Assembly: GCA_016931625.1 (NCBI GenBank)
Contig: JAFGEK010000081.1
Coordinates: 1 to 38,258 of the forward strand
Origin: Deltaproteobacteria bacterium
GTDB taxonomy: Bacteria > Myxococcota > XYA12-FULL-58-9 > JAFGEK01
Reading direction: 5' to 3'
Length of the DNA stretch: 38,258 nucleotides
A program made the translations under genes and the position numbers. The notes below the pieces were generated by a model that worked only from the letters and a program-made list of their open reading frames with translations, did no database searches and was not told the DNA's origin. Shown here one piece after another: positions 15,224 to 24,578 of the stretch. Position 1 is the first letter of the stretch, and each line of letters starts with the position of its first letter.

Positions 15224-16258
15224 GTGGCAGAGCGGATAATCATGGCAAGTAACAGTCTACCAATTTTAGAATTTGTGTTAGAAAACTACTGTAATTTCAA
15301 TGCACGCGCTACTCGTGACGCATTGCGTTCGTATTGGCGACACATTGAAAATGACGGTAAAATGTTTTGGGCGGTAGCTGGTGCTATGTCTTCTGCCCAA
15401 CTTGGTATTACATTAGCACCGGCGATACGTGCTGGTTTAATCCATGGGATGTCGGTCACTGGTGCAAATTTAGAAGAATCCTTATTTCGCCTAGTTGCTC
15501 ATAAAAGTTACAAAGATTTTCCTGACTACCGTTACTTCACCAAAGACGATGACACTAAAATCTTAGAAAATCGCATGCGGCGGGTTACCGATACCAGTAT
15601 TCCCGAAGACGAAGCTTTTAGAGTAGTTGAAAAGATAATGGTACCGATGTGGAAAAATGCTTCAGTTAAAAACGAGCGCTATTTTTGGCATGAATATTTC
15701 TACAAGCTAATTGAATCTTTAGAATCCTCTGCATACGAAGGCGACCCCAATGCTTGCTGGCTACTTGCTGCAGCTCAAGCTAAATTACCTATAGTAGTTC
15801 CAGGATACGAAGATTCTACATTTGGTAATATCTTTGCCTCATATGTAAAAAATAATGAATGTAATGCCAGTATTGTTAAATCAGGCATTGAGTATATGGC
15901 CGCTTTTTATGATCAATACCAAGAGTTGTCATCAGCTAAAGGTGTCGGCTTCTTTCAAATAGGTGGAGGTATTGCTGGTGACTTCCCTATTTGTGTAGTG
16001 CCTTCAATAAAGTATGATTTAGAACAGCCGGTTAAGCCTTGGTCATATTTTTGCCAAATTTCTGATTCAACTACTTCATATGGTTCATATTCAGGGGCAA
16101 CGCCTAATGAAAAAATCACTTGGGATAAGCTAACTAAAGAAACTCCCATGTTTGTTATAGAATCTGATGCGACTATTGTAACGCCGCTGATAATCAAAGC
16201 GCTATTAGAATGCAAACAATACCCTGACGAAGCAAAAAACCTATTTTCAAGAATATAA
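15224..16258 (+). CDS. deoxyhypusine synthase-like protein, possible homospermidine synthase
   Basis: The protein (344 residues from GTG 15224; 338 from ATG 15242) matches the deoxyhypusine synthase family. The opening lies before MSVTGANLEESLF, which aligns with the family's NAD-binding region. A glycine-rich FFQIGGGIAGDFP corresponds to the GGGxPKN motif. YSGATPNEKITWDKLTKE corresponds to the SGAxPxEAxSWGK region and keeps the catalytic lysine (residue 302 from the GTG). Bacteria have no eIF5A, and several bacterial members make homospermidine from putrescine or spermidine, so polyamine synthesis is the likely role. Other bacterial members have no assigned function. The ribosome site is weak for both starts. 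Confidence 0.8.
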   Translation: MAERIIMASNSLPILEFVLENYCNFNARATRDALRSYWRHIENDGKMFWAVAGAMSSAQLGITLAPAIRAGLIHGMSVTGANLEESLFRLVAHKSYKDFPDYRYFTKDDDTKILENRMRRVTDTSIPEDEAFRVVEKIMVPMWKNASVKNERYFWHEYFYKLIESLESSAYEGDPNACWLLAAAQAKLPIVVPGYEDSTFGNIFASYVKNNECNASIVKSGIEYMAAFYDQYQELSSAKGVGFFQIGGGIAGDFPICVVPSIKYDLEQPVKPWSYFCQISDSTTSYGSYSGATPNEKITWDKLTKETPMFVIESDATIVTPLIIKALLECKQYPDEAKNLFSRI

Positions 16259-16297
16259 AATTTTATTTCGCATTATTTTCTCGCAAGGAGCAAACAA

Positions 16298-16831
16298 ATG
16301 GCTTCAGATGATAGCGATGATCGACCCAAACGCTCTTGGCGTGAAATTGACCAAATGCGCGAAAAAAGTGGCCATCGCCGTAACGAGCGTCCTACTGCTA
16401 ATCCTAGACTTGAACGAACGCAAGCCTATCGTTCGTATAAAACGCAACTCAACAAGCTTTTTGATGGAGGCGGTTTACCTGATGTTCTTAAAAATAAACT
16501 TGCTGAAAAAGGGATAGGAAATGAAGCAAAACGTAAAAAAGAATTAGCTTCAGCTATAAGTGCCGCTAATAATTCCAAGCAATTGCAAAAAACAGTATCT
16601 GAATATAAAGAGTCTTTTAGCAATTTAGAAGACGAAGAAGCTTTAGCTACTATGCTTAATTCAGATAATGAAAAATTTGTCCTTGCCGCAATCATTGATA
16701 TTGATAAATTGTTAAGTGAAGGAATTTTAAAACGCGGTGCGTCCCTAAAAGCTCGCTTAAAAACAGCAATAATGACCTTAGAATCACCACGAATAAAAGA
16801 ACAGGCAAAAGAATTGCTTGATAAACTTTAA
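16298..16831 (+). CDS. conserved-looking basic hypothetical protein
   Basis: The 177-residue product starts with a charged, disordered segment (DDRPKRSWREIDQMREKSGHR). A helical middle part follows (about 45-105), and the C-terminal part (about 105-177) looks like a pair of HEAT- or armadillo-like helices (ALATMLNSDNEKFVLAAIID and LKTAIMTLESPRIKEQAKELL). I recall proteins of this layout in Myxococcota but know of no function. AAGGAG lies before the ATG. It is 39 bp after the deoxyhypusine synthase-like gene and 33 bp before the gamma-glutamyltransferase, so the three may be co-transcribed. Confidence 0.6.
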   Translation: MASDDSDDRPKRSWREIDQMREKSGHRRNERPTANPRLERTQAYRSYKTQLNKLFDGGGLPDVLKNKLAEKGIGNEAKRKKELASAISAANNSKQLQKTVSEYKESFSNLEDEEALATMLNSDNEKFVLAAIIDIDKLLSEGILKRGASLKARLKTAIMTLESPRIKEQAKELLDKL

Positions 16832-16864
16832 AATTATCGAGTTATTCAAGGTGGAGTTTTAAGC

Positions 16865-18562
16865 TTGGCAACAGCATACAATGATTTTCGTGTTAGTCTC
16901 ACTTCTACAAATATTAAAGAGGCAACTTACGCACGTGGCAAAGGCGCCGTAGCCTGTGTCTCTGGCCCAGCAAGCAAACTTGCCATTCAAGCCTTACAAG
17001 ACGGTGGTAATGCTTTTGATGCCGCTTTTACTCTAGCTTTTGCATTGTGTGTCTATCATCCCCAGGCTGGTAATATTGGTGGCGGCGGTTATGTCGTTTA
17101 TCAAGCTAAAGGTGGTTCACCACAAACAATTAATTATCGTGAACAAGCTCCAGCAAATGCTTACCGTGAAGCTTTTTTACTAACCGATGGGTCACCCGAT
17201 CCTGAAAAGACTTCCTTTGGCCCAACTTCGGTATGCGTTCCCGGCACCGTCAAGGCTTTTTTCACTCTGCAAAAACGCTATGGTAAATTAAAAGCGCAAG
17301 ATTTATTGTTAAAAATCGCCAAGCTCGCTGAAGATGGTATTGCTATAACTCAATATGAAGCCACTTGTTTAAACCGCTTGGGTCCAAAGTTAGCGCATTC
17401 TCCAGAATCAAAACGTTTTTATGTGCGCTCAGAACCATTCAAAGGTGGTGATATTTTAGCAAATCAAAACCTTGCTCGTACATTAATCGAACTTGCTGCT
17501 GAAGGCGAGGCGGCTTTTTATCGTGGTCGCATAGCCGAAAATATAGTTAATGACCTTGCTAATAATGGTGGCTTCATTACTGCTGATGATTTAGCAAGCT
17601 ATACATTACGCGAAAGCCTCCCTATTGTTATCGAGATGCGTGATAAACAAATTTGGACTGCACCACCAGAAGGTGGTGGTGCCATCCTACTAAATATATT
17701 AAATATTTTAGACTGCGAAGATTTTTATCAGTGTGCACCAGGCAGTGCAAATCATTATCATTATTTAGCACAAGCGGCGAAAGTTGCATTTATCAATCGC
17801 TTAGACTATTTAGGTGATACTAAATTGCAACAAAATGCTGTCTATCATAACATTTTTAGTAAAATTAATGCGACTCGCCTGTTTAACCTTATCAACCAAA
17901 ACCACGACATCAAAACCGACGCATTAGCACAAAAAATCAGACAAAACCAAACAGCATCCACGCTCGATTCAGATATGAGCGGTAATAATACTACTCATTT
18001 CTCTATCATTGATGCCGATGGCAACGCTGTCTCTAATTCTTATACAATGAATCTACGTTATGGTTCAAAATGGAGTGTTGCGGGCTGCGGCTTTCTACTC
18101 AATGGCAGCATGGATTCTTTTTCGTTTATACCTGGCAAAGAAAATTACTTTGGCGTTATTGGCAACCAAGCAAATCTCTTTGCTTCTAATAAACGTCCAG
18201 CCAGCAATATGGCGCCAGTATTAGTAACTAAAAATAACCAAGTAGATTTAGTGATTGGTACTCCAGGTGGGCCAACTATTGCGACAACACTTGCATCAAT
18301 AATAACCTTAATTTTATTTCACAATATTGATCCAGCCGAAGCGATTAAGCAGATTCGATTACATCATCAAGGTTGGCCTGATGTACTTTATAAAGAACCT
18401 GATAGTCTGGCATCTGAACTCAGCGATTCTCTCATGGCACTGGGTTATAATTTAAAAGATAAAGGCGAACCTATTGGTGATGTACATGGGGTGTTCCGTA
18501 TTGCTGATGAATATCTTGCGGTTAGTGACAGTCGTCGCGAAGGTCAGTGTGCGGCTTATTAA
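16865..18562 (+). CDS. ggt: gamma-glutamyltransferase family protein
   Basis: This 565-residue Ntn hydrolase should cleave itself before the catalytic threonine at residue 377 in GNNTTHFSIIDADGNAVS. Other family signatures are DGGNAFDAAFTLAFALCVYHP, NIGGGGYVVY, the NYREQAP segment, GPTSVCVPGTVKAF, SNMAPVLV and GTPGGPTIATTL. These enzymes split glutathione or other gamma-glutamyl compounds. Most bacterial members are periplasmic, but no signal peptide is seen here, so it may be cytoplasmic or start elsewhere. The TTG at 16865 is supported by AAGGTGGAG eight or so bases upstream. Confidence 0.9.
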   Translation: MATAYNDFRVSLTSTNIKEATYARGKGAVACVSGPASKLAIQALQDGGNAFDAAFTLAFALCVYHPQAGNIGGGGYVVYQAKGGSPQTINYREQAPANAYREAFLLTDGSPDPEKTSFGPTSVCVPGTVKAFFTLQKRYGKLKAQDLLLKIAKLAEDGIAITQYEATCLNRLGPKLAHSPESKRFYVRSEPFKGGDILANQNLARTLIELAAEGEAAFYRGRIAENIVNDLANNGGFITADDLASYTLRESLPIVIEMRDKQIWTAPPEGGGAILLNILNILDCEDFYQCAPGSANHYHYLAQAAKVAFINRLDYLGDTKLQQNAVYHNIFSKINATRLFNLINQNHDIKTDALAQKIRQNQTASTLDSDMSGNNTTHFSIIDADGNAVSNSYTMNLRYGSKWSVAGCGFLLNGSMDSFSFIPGKENYFGVIGNQANLFASNKRPASNMAPVLVTKNNQVDLVIGTPGGPTIATTLASIITLILFHNIDPAEAIKQIRLHHQGWPDVLYKEPDSLASELSDSLMALGYNLKDKGEPIGDVHGVFRIADEYLAVSDSRREGQCAAY

Positions 18563-18589
18563 GTAACCTCTTACATGCGAGTATTGTAA

Positions 18590-19273
18590 ATGCGCACTTT
18601 GGCCAAAGAAACTATTGAAATACTACGTGAAGTATGGTCACTTTTACGTTTAAAACTCTCGTGGGTTATCATATTTTTATTAACCATAATAACTATGGCT
18701 ATAGTTTTAGTGCCATACGATAAAATCTGGCTGGCTTTGATAACCCAAAAAGAAACACCATTTTTAGAAACGCTTGCTGATGGCTTTACGCTTTGGGGTG
18801 ATTATCACACCGGATCGCTTGGTATTGGTGCGTTACTACTCATTTTAGGTGCGCTTTTTCGTAATACGCGTCTTCGTCGAGTTGCTTTAGCATCAATATT
18901 GGCCGCTAGTCTTAGTGGCCTAACAGTGAATCTTGCCCGTGGAGTCATTGGAAGACCACGTCCCATGGCTAAAATGCCTGATGGTCTTTATGGACCCAGC
19001 CTAAAATTTAAAATGCAAAGCCTACCATCCGGTCACTCTGCCACCGCTTTCGCTTCAGCAACAACCCTCCTAGTGACTATACCTATACTAGGTATGCCAG
19101 CGGTCGCTGCTGCATTCGCTGTGGCTTGGTCACGTTTATATCTACATCATCATCATCCAACTGATGTATTTTTAGGTGGAATTGTCGGTATATTAATCGG
19201 TCTGTTTTTCGCTATTGCAGCACGACGTACTTCAACCAAAACAAAGAACAGACAATTTAAAAAACTAGCTTAA
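18590..19273 (+). CDS. PAP2-family membrane phosphatase
   Basis: The 227-residue protein has five or six membrane segments and the three PAP2 motifs: RGVIGRPRP (with Arg in the usual Lys place), PSGHSATA at 146-153 and SRLYLHHHHPTDVFLGG. Such enzymes remove phosphate from lipid pyrophosphates such as undecaprenyl pyrophosphate, or from phosphatidate and related lipids, on the outer face of the inner membrane. It follows the gamma-glutamyltransferase by 27 bp. The exact substrate is not visible. Confidence 0.87.
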   Translation: MRTLAKETIEILREVWSLLRLKLSWVIIFLLTIITMAIVLVPYDKIWLALITQKETPFLETLADGFTLWGDYHTGSLGIGALLLILGALFRNTRLRRVALASILAASLSGLTVNLARGVIGRPRPMAKMPDGLYGPSLKFKMQSLPSGHSATAFASATTLLVTIPILGMPAVAAAFAVAWSRLYLHHHHPTDVFLGGIVGILIGLFFAIAARRTSTKTKNRQFKKLA

Positions 19274-19312
19274 ATTTAAATATTTTTTCAAAGAAATTAC
19301 AACGGTAATTTT

Positions 19313-19340
19313 ATTTAAGTACTTATATAAGTACTTAAAT
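19313..19340. repeat. 28-bp perfect palindrome
   Basis: ATTTAAGTACTTAT is followed directly by its exact reverse complement ATAAGTACTTAAAT. No run of T follows, and the stem is all weak pairs apart from four G-C, so a dimeric regulator site is a better guess than a terminator. It lies between the PAP2 gene and nifJ, about 480 bp before the nifJ start. Confidence 0.6.
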
Positions 19341-19606
19341 ATCACTATACGCTATAATTTAGAATTTGATTTTAGTGAATAATTTTTACCATGCTTTTGA
19401 TAAGTTTTAGTCACATTCAGAATTTTTTACATTTTTTTCTATTGTCCAATAGAAATGACAAATTATTATATAGAGATCCTGAAATAGCTTAATTTTATTG
19501 TAAATATGTTAAAAAATAGCCCTTAATACGTTAAATTAATCATAAAATAAAATTTTTATAATATATTTTTGTTATTTTAAATAATTATCATGCTGCAGTG
19601 TAACAC

Positions 19607-19636
19607 TTGGCAAACAAGTACATTATTTGCTAGTGT
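19607..19636 (+). promoter_or_regulatory. possible extended -10 promoter for nifJ
   Basis: TTGGCA and TAGTGT are separated by 18 bases, with TG one base before the -10. It leaves a leader of about 175 bases before nifJ. Support is modest. Confidence 0.3.
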
Positions 19637-19817
19637 ATTGCCCGTTTAAAAAAACGCAGATCTTACGTTTGCGAGAGCTGCGGGTTTTGTTGATTGCTGT
19701 AAGTTTTGCAAAAGCAGCGACCATCTAACCGTGTTTTTCGTAAAGTAGCTATCATGCTCGGTGCTTGCAGACGGCGTCCGAGTGTTATCTACTTCTTGGT
19801 GAAGTGAAGGAGAACCA

Positions 19818-22800
19818 ATGTCCAAAAGAAGTATGGTCACTATGGACGGCAACGAGGCCACTGCCTCAGTAGCGCATCGAATTAATGAAGTGATCGCCAT
19901 CTACCCCATTACTCCATCATCCACTATGGGTGAATGGGCAGACGAATGGTCTGCAAAGGGCAAGAAAAACATTTGGGGGCACATCCCACAAGTCACTGAA
20001 ATGCAATCAGAAGGCGGGGCATCTGGTGCAGTGCATGGTGCCTTACAAGGCGGGGCTTTGACCACGACCTTCACAGCATCACAAGGCCTGCTGTTAATGA
20101 TTCCCAACATGTATAAAATTGCTGGTGAACTATCTTCGATGTGTATGCATGTAAGTGCTCGCTCTGTAGCCACCCACGCTTTATCAATTTTTGGTGATCA
20201 CTCCGACGTTATGGCTGTGCGCCAAACCGGTTTTGGCATGTTGTGCTCTAATTCTGGTCAAGAAGCGCACGACTTTGCAGCAATTGCCCAACGTGCATCA
20301 TTAGACAGTCGGGTTCCCTTTTTGCACTTCTTTGATGGTTTTCGTACCTCAGCAGAAGTAAGCAAAGTTGAAATATTAAATGATGACGACTTGCGAGCTA
20401 TGATTCCTAACGAGTTAATCGAAGCCCATCGTGCTCGTGCTCTCTCGCCAGATGAACCCATACTTCGCGGCACTGCTCAAAATCCTGACGCTTTCTTTCA
20501 GGCACGCGAAGCTTGCAATACTTTCTACGACAAATGTCCAGACGCCGTACAAAAGGCAATGGATGAATTTGCCAAGATTGCTGGTCGTCAATACAAACTC
20601 TTTGATTACGTAGGCCATCCGCAAGCTGAACGCGTAATAGTAATGATGGGTTCTGGGGCACAAGCAGCTCATGAAACCGTCGACTATCTTGTTGCTCAAG
20701 GTGAAAAAGTCGGTTTAATCAAAGTTCGTTTATATCGTCCTTTCGCAGTTGAAGCTTTTCTTAAAGCACTACCACAAAGCACTAAATCAATTGCAGTTCT
20801 TGATCGCACTAAAGAGCCTGGCTCAATTGGCGAACCATTGTATTTAGATGTAACCACAGCTTTGCGTGAAGCTCATGACGATGGTAAACGCTCTGGCAGC
20901 GAGCCTAAAATAACTGGTGGTCGTTATGGTCTTTCATCAAAAGAATTCACCCCAGCAATGGTCAAGGCCATTTATGATGAATTAAGCAAAAACCAACCAA
21001 AACGTCATTTCACCGTTGGTATCAACGATGATGTAACTCACTTGTCACTTGATTATGACCCCGAATTTGACATTGAACCCAAAGATGTCGTGCGCGCTTT
21101 GTTTTATGGTTTGGGCGCAGACGGCACTGTTGGTGCAAATAAAAACTCAATAAAAATCATTGGCGAAGATACCAATAACTATGCCCAAGGTTATTTCGTC
21201 TATGACTCGAAAAAATCAGGTGCCATTACCATATCGCACTTGCGCTTTGGACCAAATCCGATTCACTCATCGTATTTAGTTTCAAAGGCTAATTTCATTG
21301 GCTGCCATCAATTCACCTTTTTAGAGAAAATTGACATGTTAGCGCCAGCAATGACCGGTGCTACCTTCTTACTGAACTCGCCATTTGGTACCGATGAAGT
21401 TTGGCATAACATCCCCAAAGAAGTACAAGAATACCTCATCAACAAGAAACTTAAATTCTATGTAATTGATGCCTATAAAGTTGCAAAAGATACTGGCATG
21501 GGTGTTCGTATCAACACCATCATGCAAACATGTTTCTTCGCCATCTCAGGTGTATTGCCACGTGAAGAAGCTATTGCAGCTATTAAGCGTTCTATTGAAA
21601 AGACTTACGGTAAAAAAGGCCCCGAAGTGGTGCAAAAGAATTTTGCCGCCGTAGATCATACCTTAGAGCATTTGCATGAAGTTAAGGTGCCAAGTGAAAT
21701 TACTGGTAAACCAATGCCGCCAACAGTATCTAAAGTGGCACCCGAGTTTGTCAAACGTGTCACTGCATTAATGCTTGCTGGTAAAGGTGACCTTTTACCA
21801 GTATCAGCATTTCCAGTTGATGGCACTTGGCCTTTGGGCACAACCAAGTGGGAAAAACGTAACATCGCTCTTGAAATCCCTACTTGGGATCCAGAGCTAT
21901 GTATTCAATGTAATAAATGCACTCTCGTCTGCCCCCATGCAGCGATTCGTGCAAAATTCTATCCGGCTGCGCTACTTGATAAAGCTCCGGCAGCTTTCAA
22001 GTCGATTGATTTTAAATCGCCAACGACAAAAGGCGCAAAGTTTACTATTCAAGTAGCCCCTGAAGATTGTACTGGTTGTACTCTTTGCTATCAGACTTGT
22101 CCGACTAAATCAAAAACAGATCCAAGTCATAAAGCTCTTAATATGGCGGCTCAAGCTCCCTTACGTGAACAAGAGAAGAAGAATTTTGAATTCTTCCTTA
22201 GTCTTCCAGAGGCTGACCGTACCACCCTTAAGACCGATCTTAAGAGTACACAATTTATGCAGCCCCTCTTCGAGTTCTCGGGTGCTTGTACCGGTTGTGG
22301 TGAGACGCCATACATTAAGCTTGTCACTCAACTATATGGCGATCGTGCAATGATTGCTAACGCTACAGGCTGTTCATCGATTTTCGGTGGCAACCTGCCT
22401 ACTACACCTTTCACATTTAACAGTGACGGTCGTGGCCCAACTTGGTCAAACTCGCTATTTGAAGACAATGCTGAATTCGGTTTTGGTATGCGTTTAGCCG
22501 TTGATAAAATGCAAGAAGATGCGCGGGCTTTGGTTACCAAACTTGGCAGCCAAATCGGTGATAATTTAGCTACTAAAATTATTAATGCTGATCAGTCAAC
22601 CGAGGCTGGCATAGCCAATCAACGTCAACGCGTAAAAGAACTACAATCTAAACTTGTTGAGATTAAAACACCTGAAGCTAAGTGGCTCAGCAAGATAGCA
22701 AATTATCTGGTTAAGAAGAGCATTTGGATTGTCGGCGGTGATGGTTGGGCCTATGACATTGGCTATGGTGGCCTTGATCATGTTTTGGCCATGGGTCGTG

Positions 22801-23396
22801 ATGTCAACATTTTAGTGCTTGATACTGAAGTGTACTCAAATACTGGTGGTCAAGCATCAAAGGCAACGCCAATGGGTGCTGCCGCTAAGTTTGCTACTGC
22901 TGGTAAAAGCTCGCATAAAAAAGACTTGGCTATGCTCGCAATGACTTACGGGAATGTATACGTGGCTCGAGTGGCTCTTGGTGCCAAAGATATACAAACC
23001 GTCCGCGCTGTTCAAGAAGCTGACAGCTATCCTGGCACTTCAATTATCATTGCTTATGCTCACTGCATTAACCATGGTATTGATATGCAAAAAGGCTTTG
23101 AACAACAGGTTGCCGCAGTAAACAGCGGCTATTGGCCATTGTTGCGCTTTGATCCACGTTTAGCGGCTCAGGGTGAAAGTCCGCTCAAGATGGATTCAGG
23201 AGCACCAAAGATCCCGCTTTCTGACTACATCATGAAAGAAACCCGCTATCGCCAAGTGCAACGAATGAATGCAGAAAACTTCAACAAACTTATTGAAGAA
23301 GCTCAAAAGCATGTCACCGAGCGCTATGCTCTTTATGAGCAACTGGCTAAAGCTATGTTACCAGCAAACTTAGTTCCTGGTGGCGCCAATAAATAA
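19818..23396 (+). CDS. nifJ: pyruvate:ferredoxin (flavodoxin) oxidoreductase
   Basis: The 1192-residue single-chain enzyme decarboxylates pyruvate to acetyl-CoA and CO2 and reduces ferredoxin or flavodoxin. The N-terminal domain opens with TMDGNEATASVAHRINEV and the YPITPSSTMGE motif. Two 4Fe-4S clusters are shown by CIQCNKCTLVC (Cys695, 698, 701, 705) and CTGCTLCYQTC (from Cys751). CTGCGETPY and GDGWAYDIG (about 974-982), with NTGGQASKATPMG, mark the thiamine pyrophosphate and third-cluster region. Length and domain order match complete NifJ/PFOR, with no sign of damage. GAAGGAG precedes the ATG. The gene stands alone between two long non-coding gaps. It points to anaerobic or microaerobic central metabolism. 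Confidence 0.97.
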   Translation: MSKRSMVTMDGNEATASVAHRINEVIAIYPITPSSTMGEWADEWSAKGKKNIWGHIPQVTEMQSEGGASGAVHGALQGGALTTTFTASQGLLLMIPNMYKIAGELSSMCMHVSARSVATHALSIFGDHSDVMAVRQTGFGMLCSNSGQEAHDFAAIAQRASLDSRVPFLHFFDGFRTSAEVSKVEILNDDDLRAMIPNELIEAHRARALSPDEPILRGTAQNPDAFFQAREACNTFYDKCPDAVQKAMDEFAKIAGRQYKLFDYVGHPQAERVIVMMGSGAQAAHETVDYLVAQGEKVGLIKVRLYRPFAVEAFLKALPQSTKSIAVLDRTKEPGSIGEPLYLDVTTALREAHDDGKRSGSEPKITGGRYGLSSKEFTPAMVKAIYDELSKNQPKRHFTVGINDDVTHLSLDYDPEFDIEPKDVVRALFYGLGADGTVGANKNSIKIIGEDTNNYAQGYFVYDSKKSGAITISHLRFGPNPIHSSYLVSKANFIGCHQFTFLEKIDMLAPAMTGATFLLNSPFGTDEVWHNIPKEVQEYLINKKLKFYVIDAYKVAKDTGMGVRINTIMQTCFFAISGVLPREEAIAAIKRSIEKTYGKKGPEVVQKNFAAVDHTLEHLHEVKVPSEITGKPMPPTVSKVAPEFVKRVTALMLAGKGDLLPVSAFPVDGTWPLGTTKWEKRNIALEIPTWDPELCIQCNKCTLVCPHAAIRAKFYPAALLDKAPAAFKSIDFKSPTTKGAKFTIQVAPEDCTGCTLCYQTCPTKSKTDPSHKALNMAAQAPLREQEKKNFEFFLSLPEADRTTLKTDLKSTQFMQPLFEFSGACTGCGETPYIKLVTQLYGDRAMIANATGCSSIFGGNLPTTPFTFNSDGRGPTWSNSLFEDNAEFGFGMRLAVDKMQEDARALVTKLGSQIGDNLATKIINADQSTEAGIANQRQRVKELQSKLVEIKTPEAKWLSKIANYLVKKSIWIVGGDGWAYDIGYGGLDHVLAMGRDVNILVLDTEVYSNTGGQASKATPMGAAAKFATAGKSSHKKDLAMLAMTYGNVYVARVALGAKDIQTVRAVQEADSYPGTSIIIAYAHCINHGIDMQKGFEQQVAAVNSGYWPLLRFDPRLAAQGESPLKMDSGAPKIPLSDYIMKETRYRQVQRMNAENFNKLIEEAQKHVTERYALYEQLAKAMLPANLVPGGANK

Positions 23397-23838
23397 TATT
23401 AATCCTTACCGCGCGCGAGTATGCGAACAAAGCATTTATCCATACCGTGCGCATGTCTAACAATGGTTAACAGTCAATAAAAGGGCGTCTATACTAGACA
23501 TGATTACGAATAAGCTCACTTATAATTCCCAGTTCTTAAGTTTTCTGTTCTTTAAATCTACATTTTTATGTAATAATCGATTTTTTATCTTTAACTAACA
23601 AATTTGAACTGGATATTTAAAGAACAGGAAATAGGGAACTGAAAATGAAAGGCGATGATATAGCTGATAGACGGATACTTTTTGATGTTTTTATTTGTGA
23701 TCAACTCTACTAATAAATTACAGACGCCCTTTTTATACTTAGGTACAAACAAACACATTATTTTTTGGTAAAAAATATTAAAATGCATTTTCATCTCGCA
23801 TTTGCTATTAAAATGCGGATAAAATATTAGAACTGACC
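23397..23838. other. 442-bp intergenic region after nifJ with nested inverted repeats
   Basis: I see no credible gene. The main content is the inverted-repeat element at 23479-23733. The remaining DNA is AT-rich and includes a short GC-rich patch (CCGCGCGCG near 23409). Confidence 0.6.
23479..23733. mobile_element. MITE-like inverted-repeat element
   Basis: The ends AAAAGGGCGTCT (23479-23490) and AGACGCCCTTTT (23722-23733) are perfect 12-bp inverted copies. Inside them a second long stem pairs 23541-23557 with 23615-23631 (16 of 17 positions), extended by CAGTTC/GAACTG (23530-23535 and 23636-23641). The 255-bp size, terminal inverted repeats and lack of coding sequence fit a miniature transposable element. 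No target duplication is obvious, and a folded 3' RNA of nifJ is an alternative. Confidence 0.45.
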
Positions 23839-24474
23839 ATGCAGCTTCGTCCTACTGTCCTTCTTGCTATACCTAATCGTAGTGCTTTTTTGCATGCATA
23901 TTATGAGCGTGATGCTAGTGCTGGCGTTTGGGTCCCAGGAAACAATGATTTCAATTTAGGTACTCAAGTTGATATAGAAATTGCTTTTGCTGAAGAACAA
24001 CTCGTTTTACATAGTCGCGGAGTTGTACGGTCAAAGCGCCTACATGACCACGCCAATTTGCGCGCAGGAATAGGTGTTGAATTTCTTGCTTCTGAAAATA
24101 AGACGCGCGAACTCATCTTAGCATTTGCTAAGGGTGAAAAAGAACTAGCTCGACGTAAAAGTCGACGTTTACCGATTGTTATCGATGTCGAAGTTACTTT
24201 ACTTAAAGGTAATAAACATAATTGCACCACCGAAAATATTTGTCGTGAAGGAGTATTAGTCGCAAATATTGGCCCATTACCAATCGATTCGGTGGTAAAA
24301 CTTGCTCTTAAACCACCAGGTTATAAAAATCCTCTTTTTATTGATGCAAAAGTCCGCTGGAATCGCGATGATGATAAACCTGCTGTCGGCTTCAATTTCT
24401 TATTTACTACTCCTTCAAGCATCAGCGAAATCGGTGAACTTTTAGGACTATTGCGCTCACGCCTAGCAAAATAA
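23839..24474 (+). CDS. PilZ-domain protein with two PilZ-like units
   Basis: The 211-residue protein has an N-terminal PilZ-like unit (about 25-85) and a second one from about 105 to 195. The second shows the c-di-GMP-binding RxxxR motif in RKSRR and a changed second motif, NICREG, with Cys where Ser is usual in (D/N)xSxxG. Binding of c-di-GMP is therefore possible but not certain. It lies about 100 bp upstream of a PilT-like ATPase in the same direction, so a link to type IV pilus or gliding motility is plausible. Confidence 0.75.
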   Translation: MQLRPTVLLAIPNRSAFLHAYYERDASAGVWVPGNNDFNLGTQVDIEIAFAEEQLVLHSRGVVRSKRLHDHANLRAGIGVEFLASENKTRELILAFAKGEKELARRKSRRLPIVIDVEVTLLKGNKHNCTTENICREGVLVANIGPLPIDSVVKLALKPPGYKNPLFIDAKVRWNRDDDKPAVGFNFLFTTPSSISEIGELLGLLRSRLAK

Positions 24475-24578
24475 TTACTATTAAATAAATATTAAAGTGT
24501 ATTCGATCGTATACCACAGCTACTACCCACACATCTACTTGCAGATGCTACCAAGGTCCCGGTAAACTAAAATATATC

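Larger units (their letters stand above)
19274..19817. other. 544-bp AT-rich intergenic region before nifJ
   Basis: No convincing coding sequence is seen. The region contains a 28-bp perfect palindrome (19313-19340) just after the PAP2 gene and several promoter-like sequences. The best placed is TTGGCA (19607-19612) with TGC-TAGTGT (TAGTGT at 19631-19636), about 180 bases before nifJ. The rest is low-complexity A/T. Confidence 0.6.

Noticed and set aside
15221-15240. tRNA-like start before the deoxyhypusine synthase-like gene (GCTGTGGCAGAGCGG)
   Set aside because: No anticodon arm or TTC arm follows, and the sequence runs into coding DNA.
19313-19340. Palindrome as rho-independent terminator of the PAP2 gene
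   Set aside because: The stem is almost all A-T pairs and no run of T follows the 3' arm.
20407-20699. Antisense frames inside nifJ
   Set aside because: They follow the codon pattern of nifJ in other frames and resemble no protein family.
23591-23794. Minus-strand 67-codon open frame after nifJ
   Set aside because: It overlaps the inverted-repeat element, is AT-driven and shows no family likeness or ribosome site.
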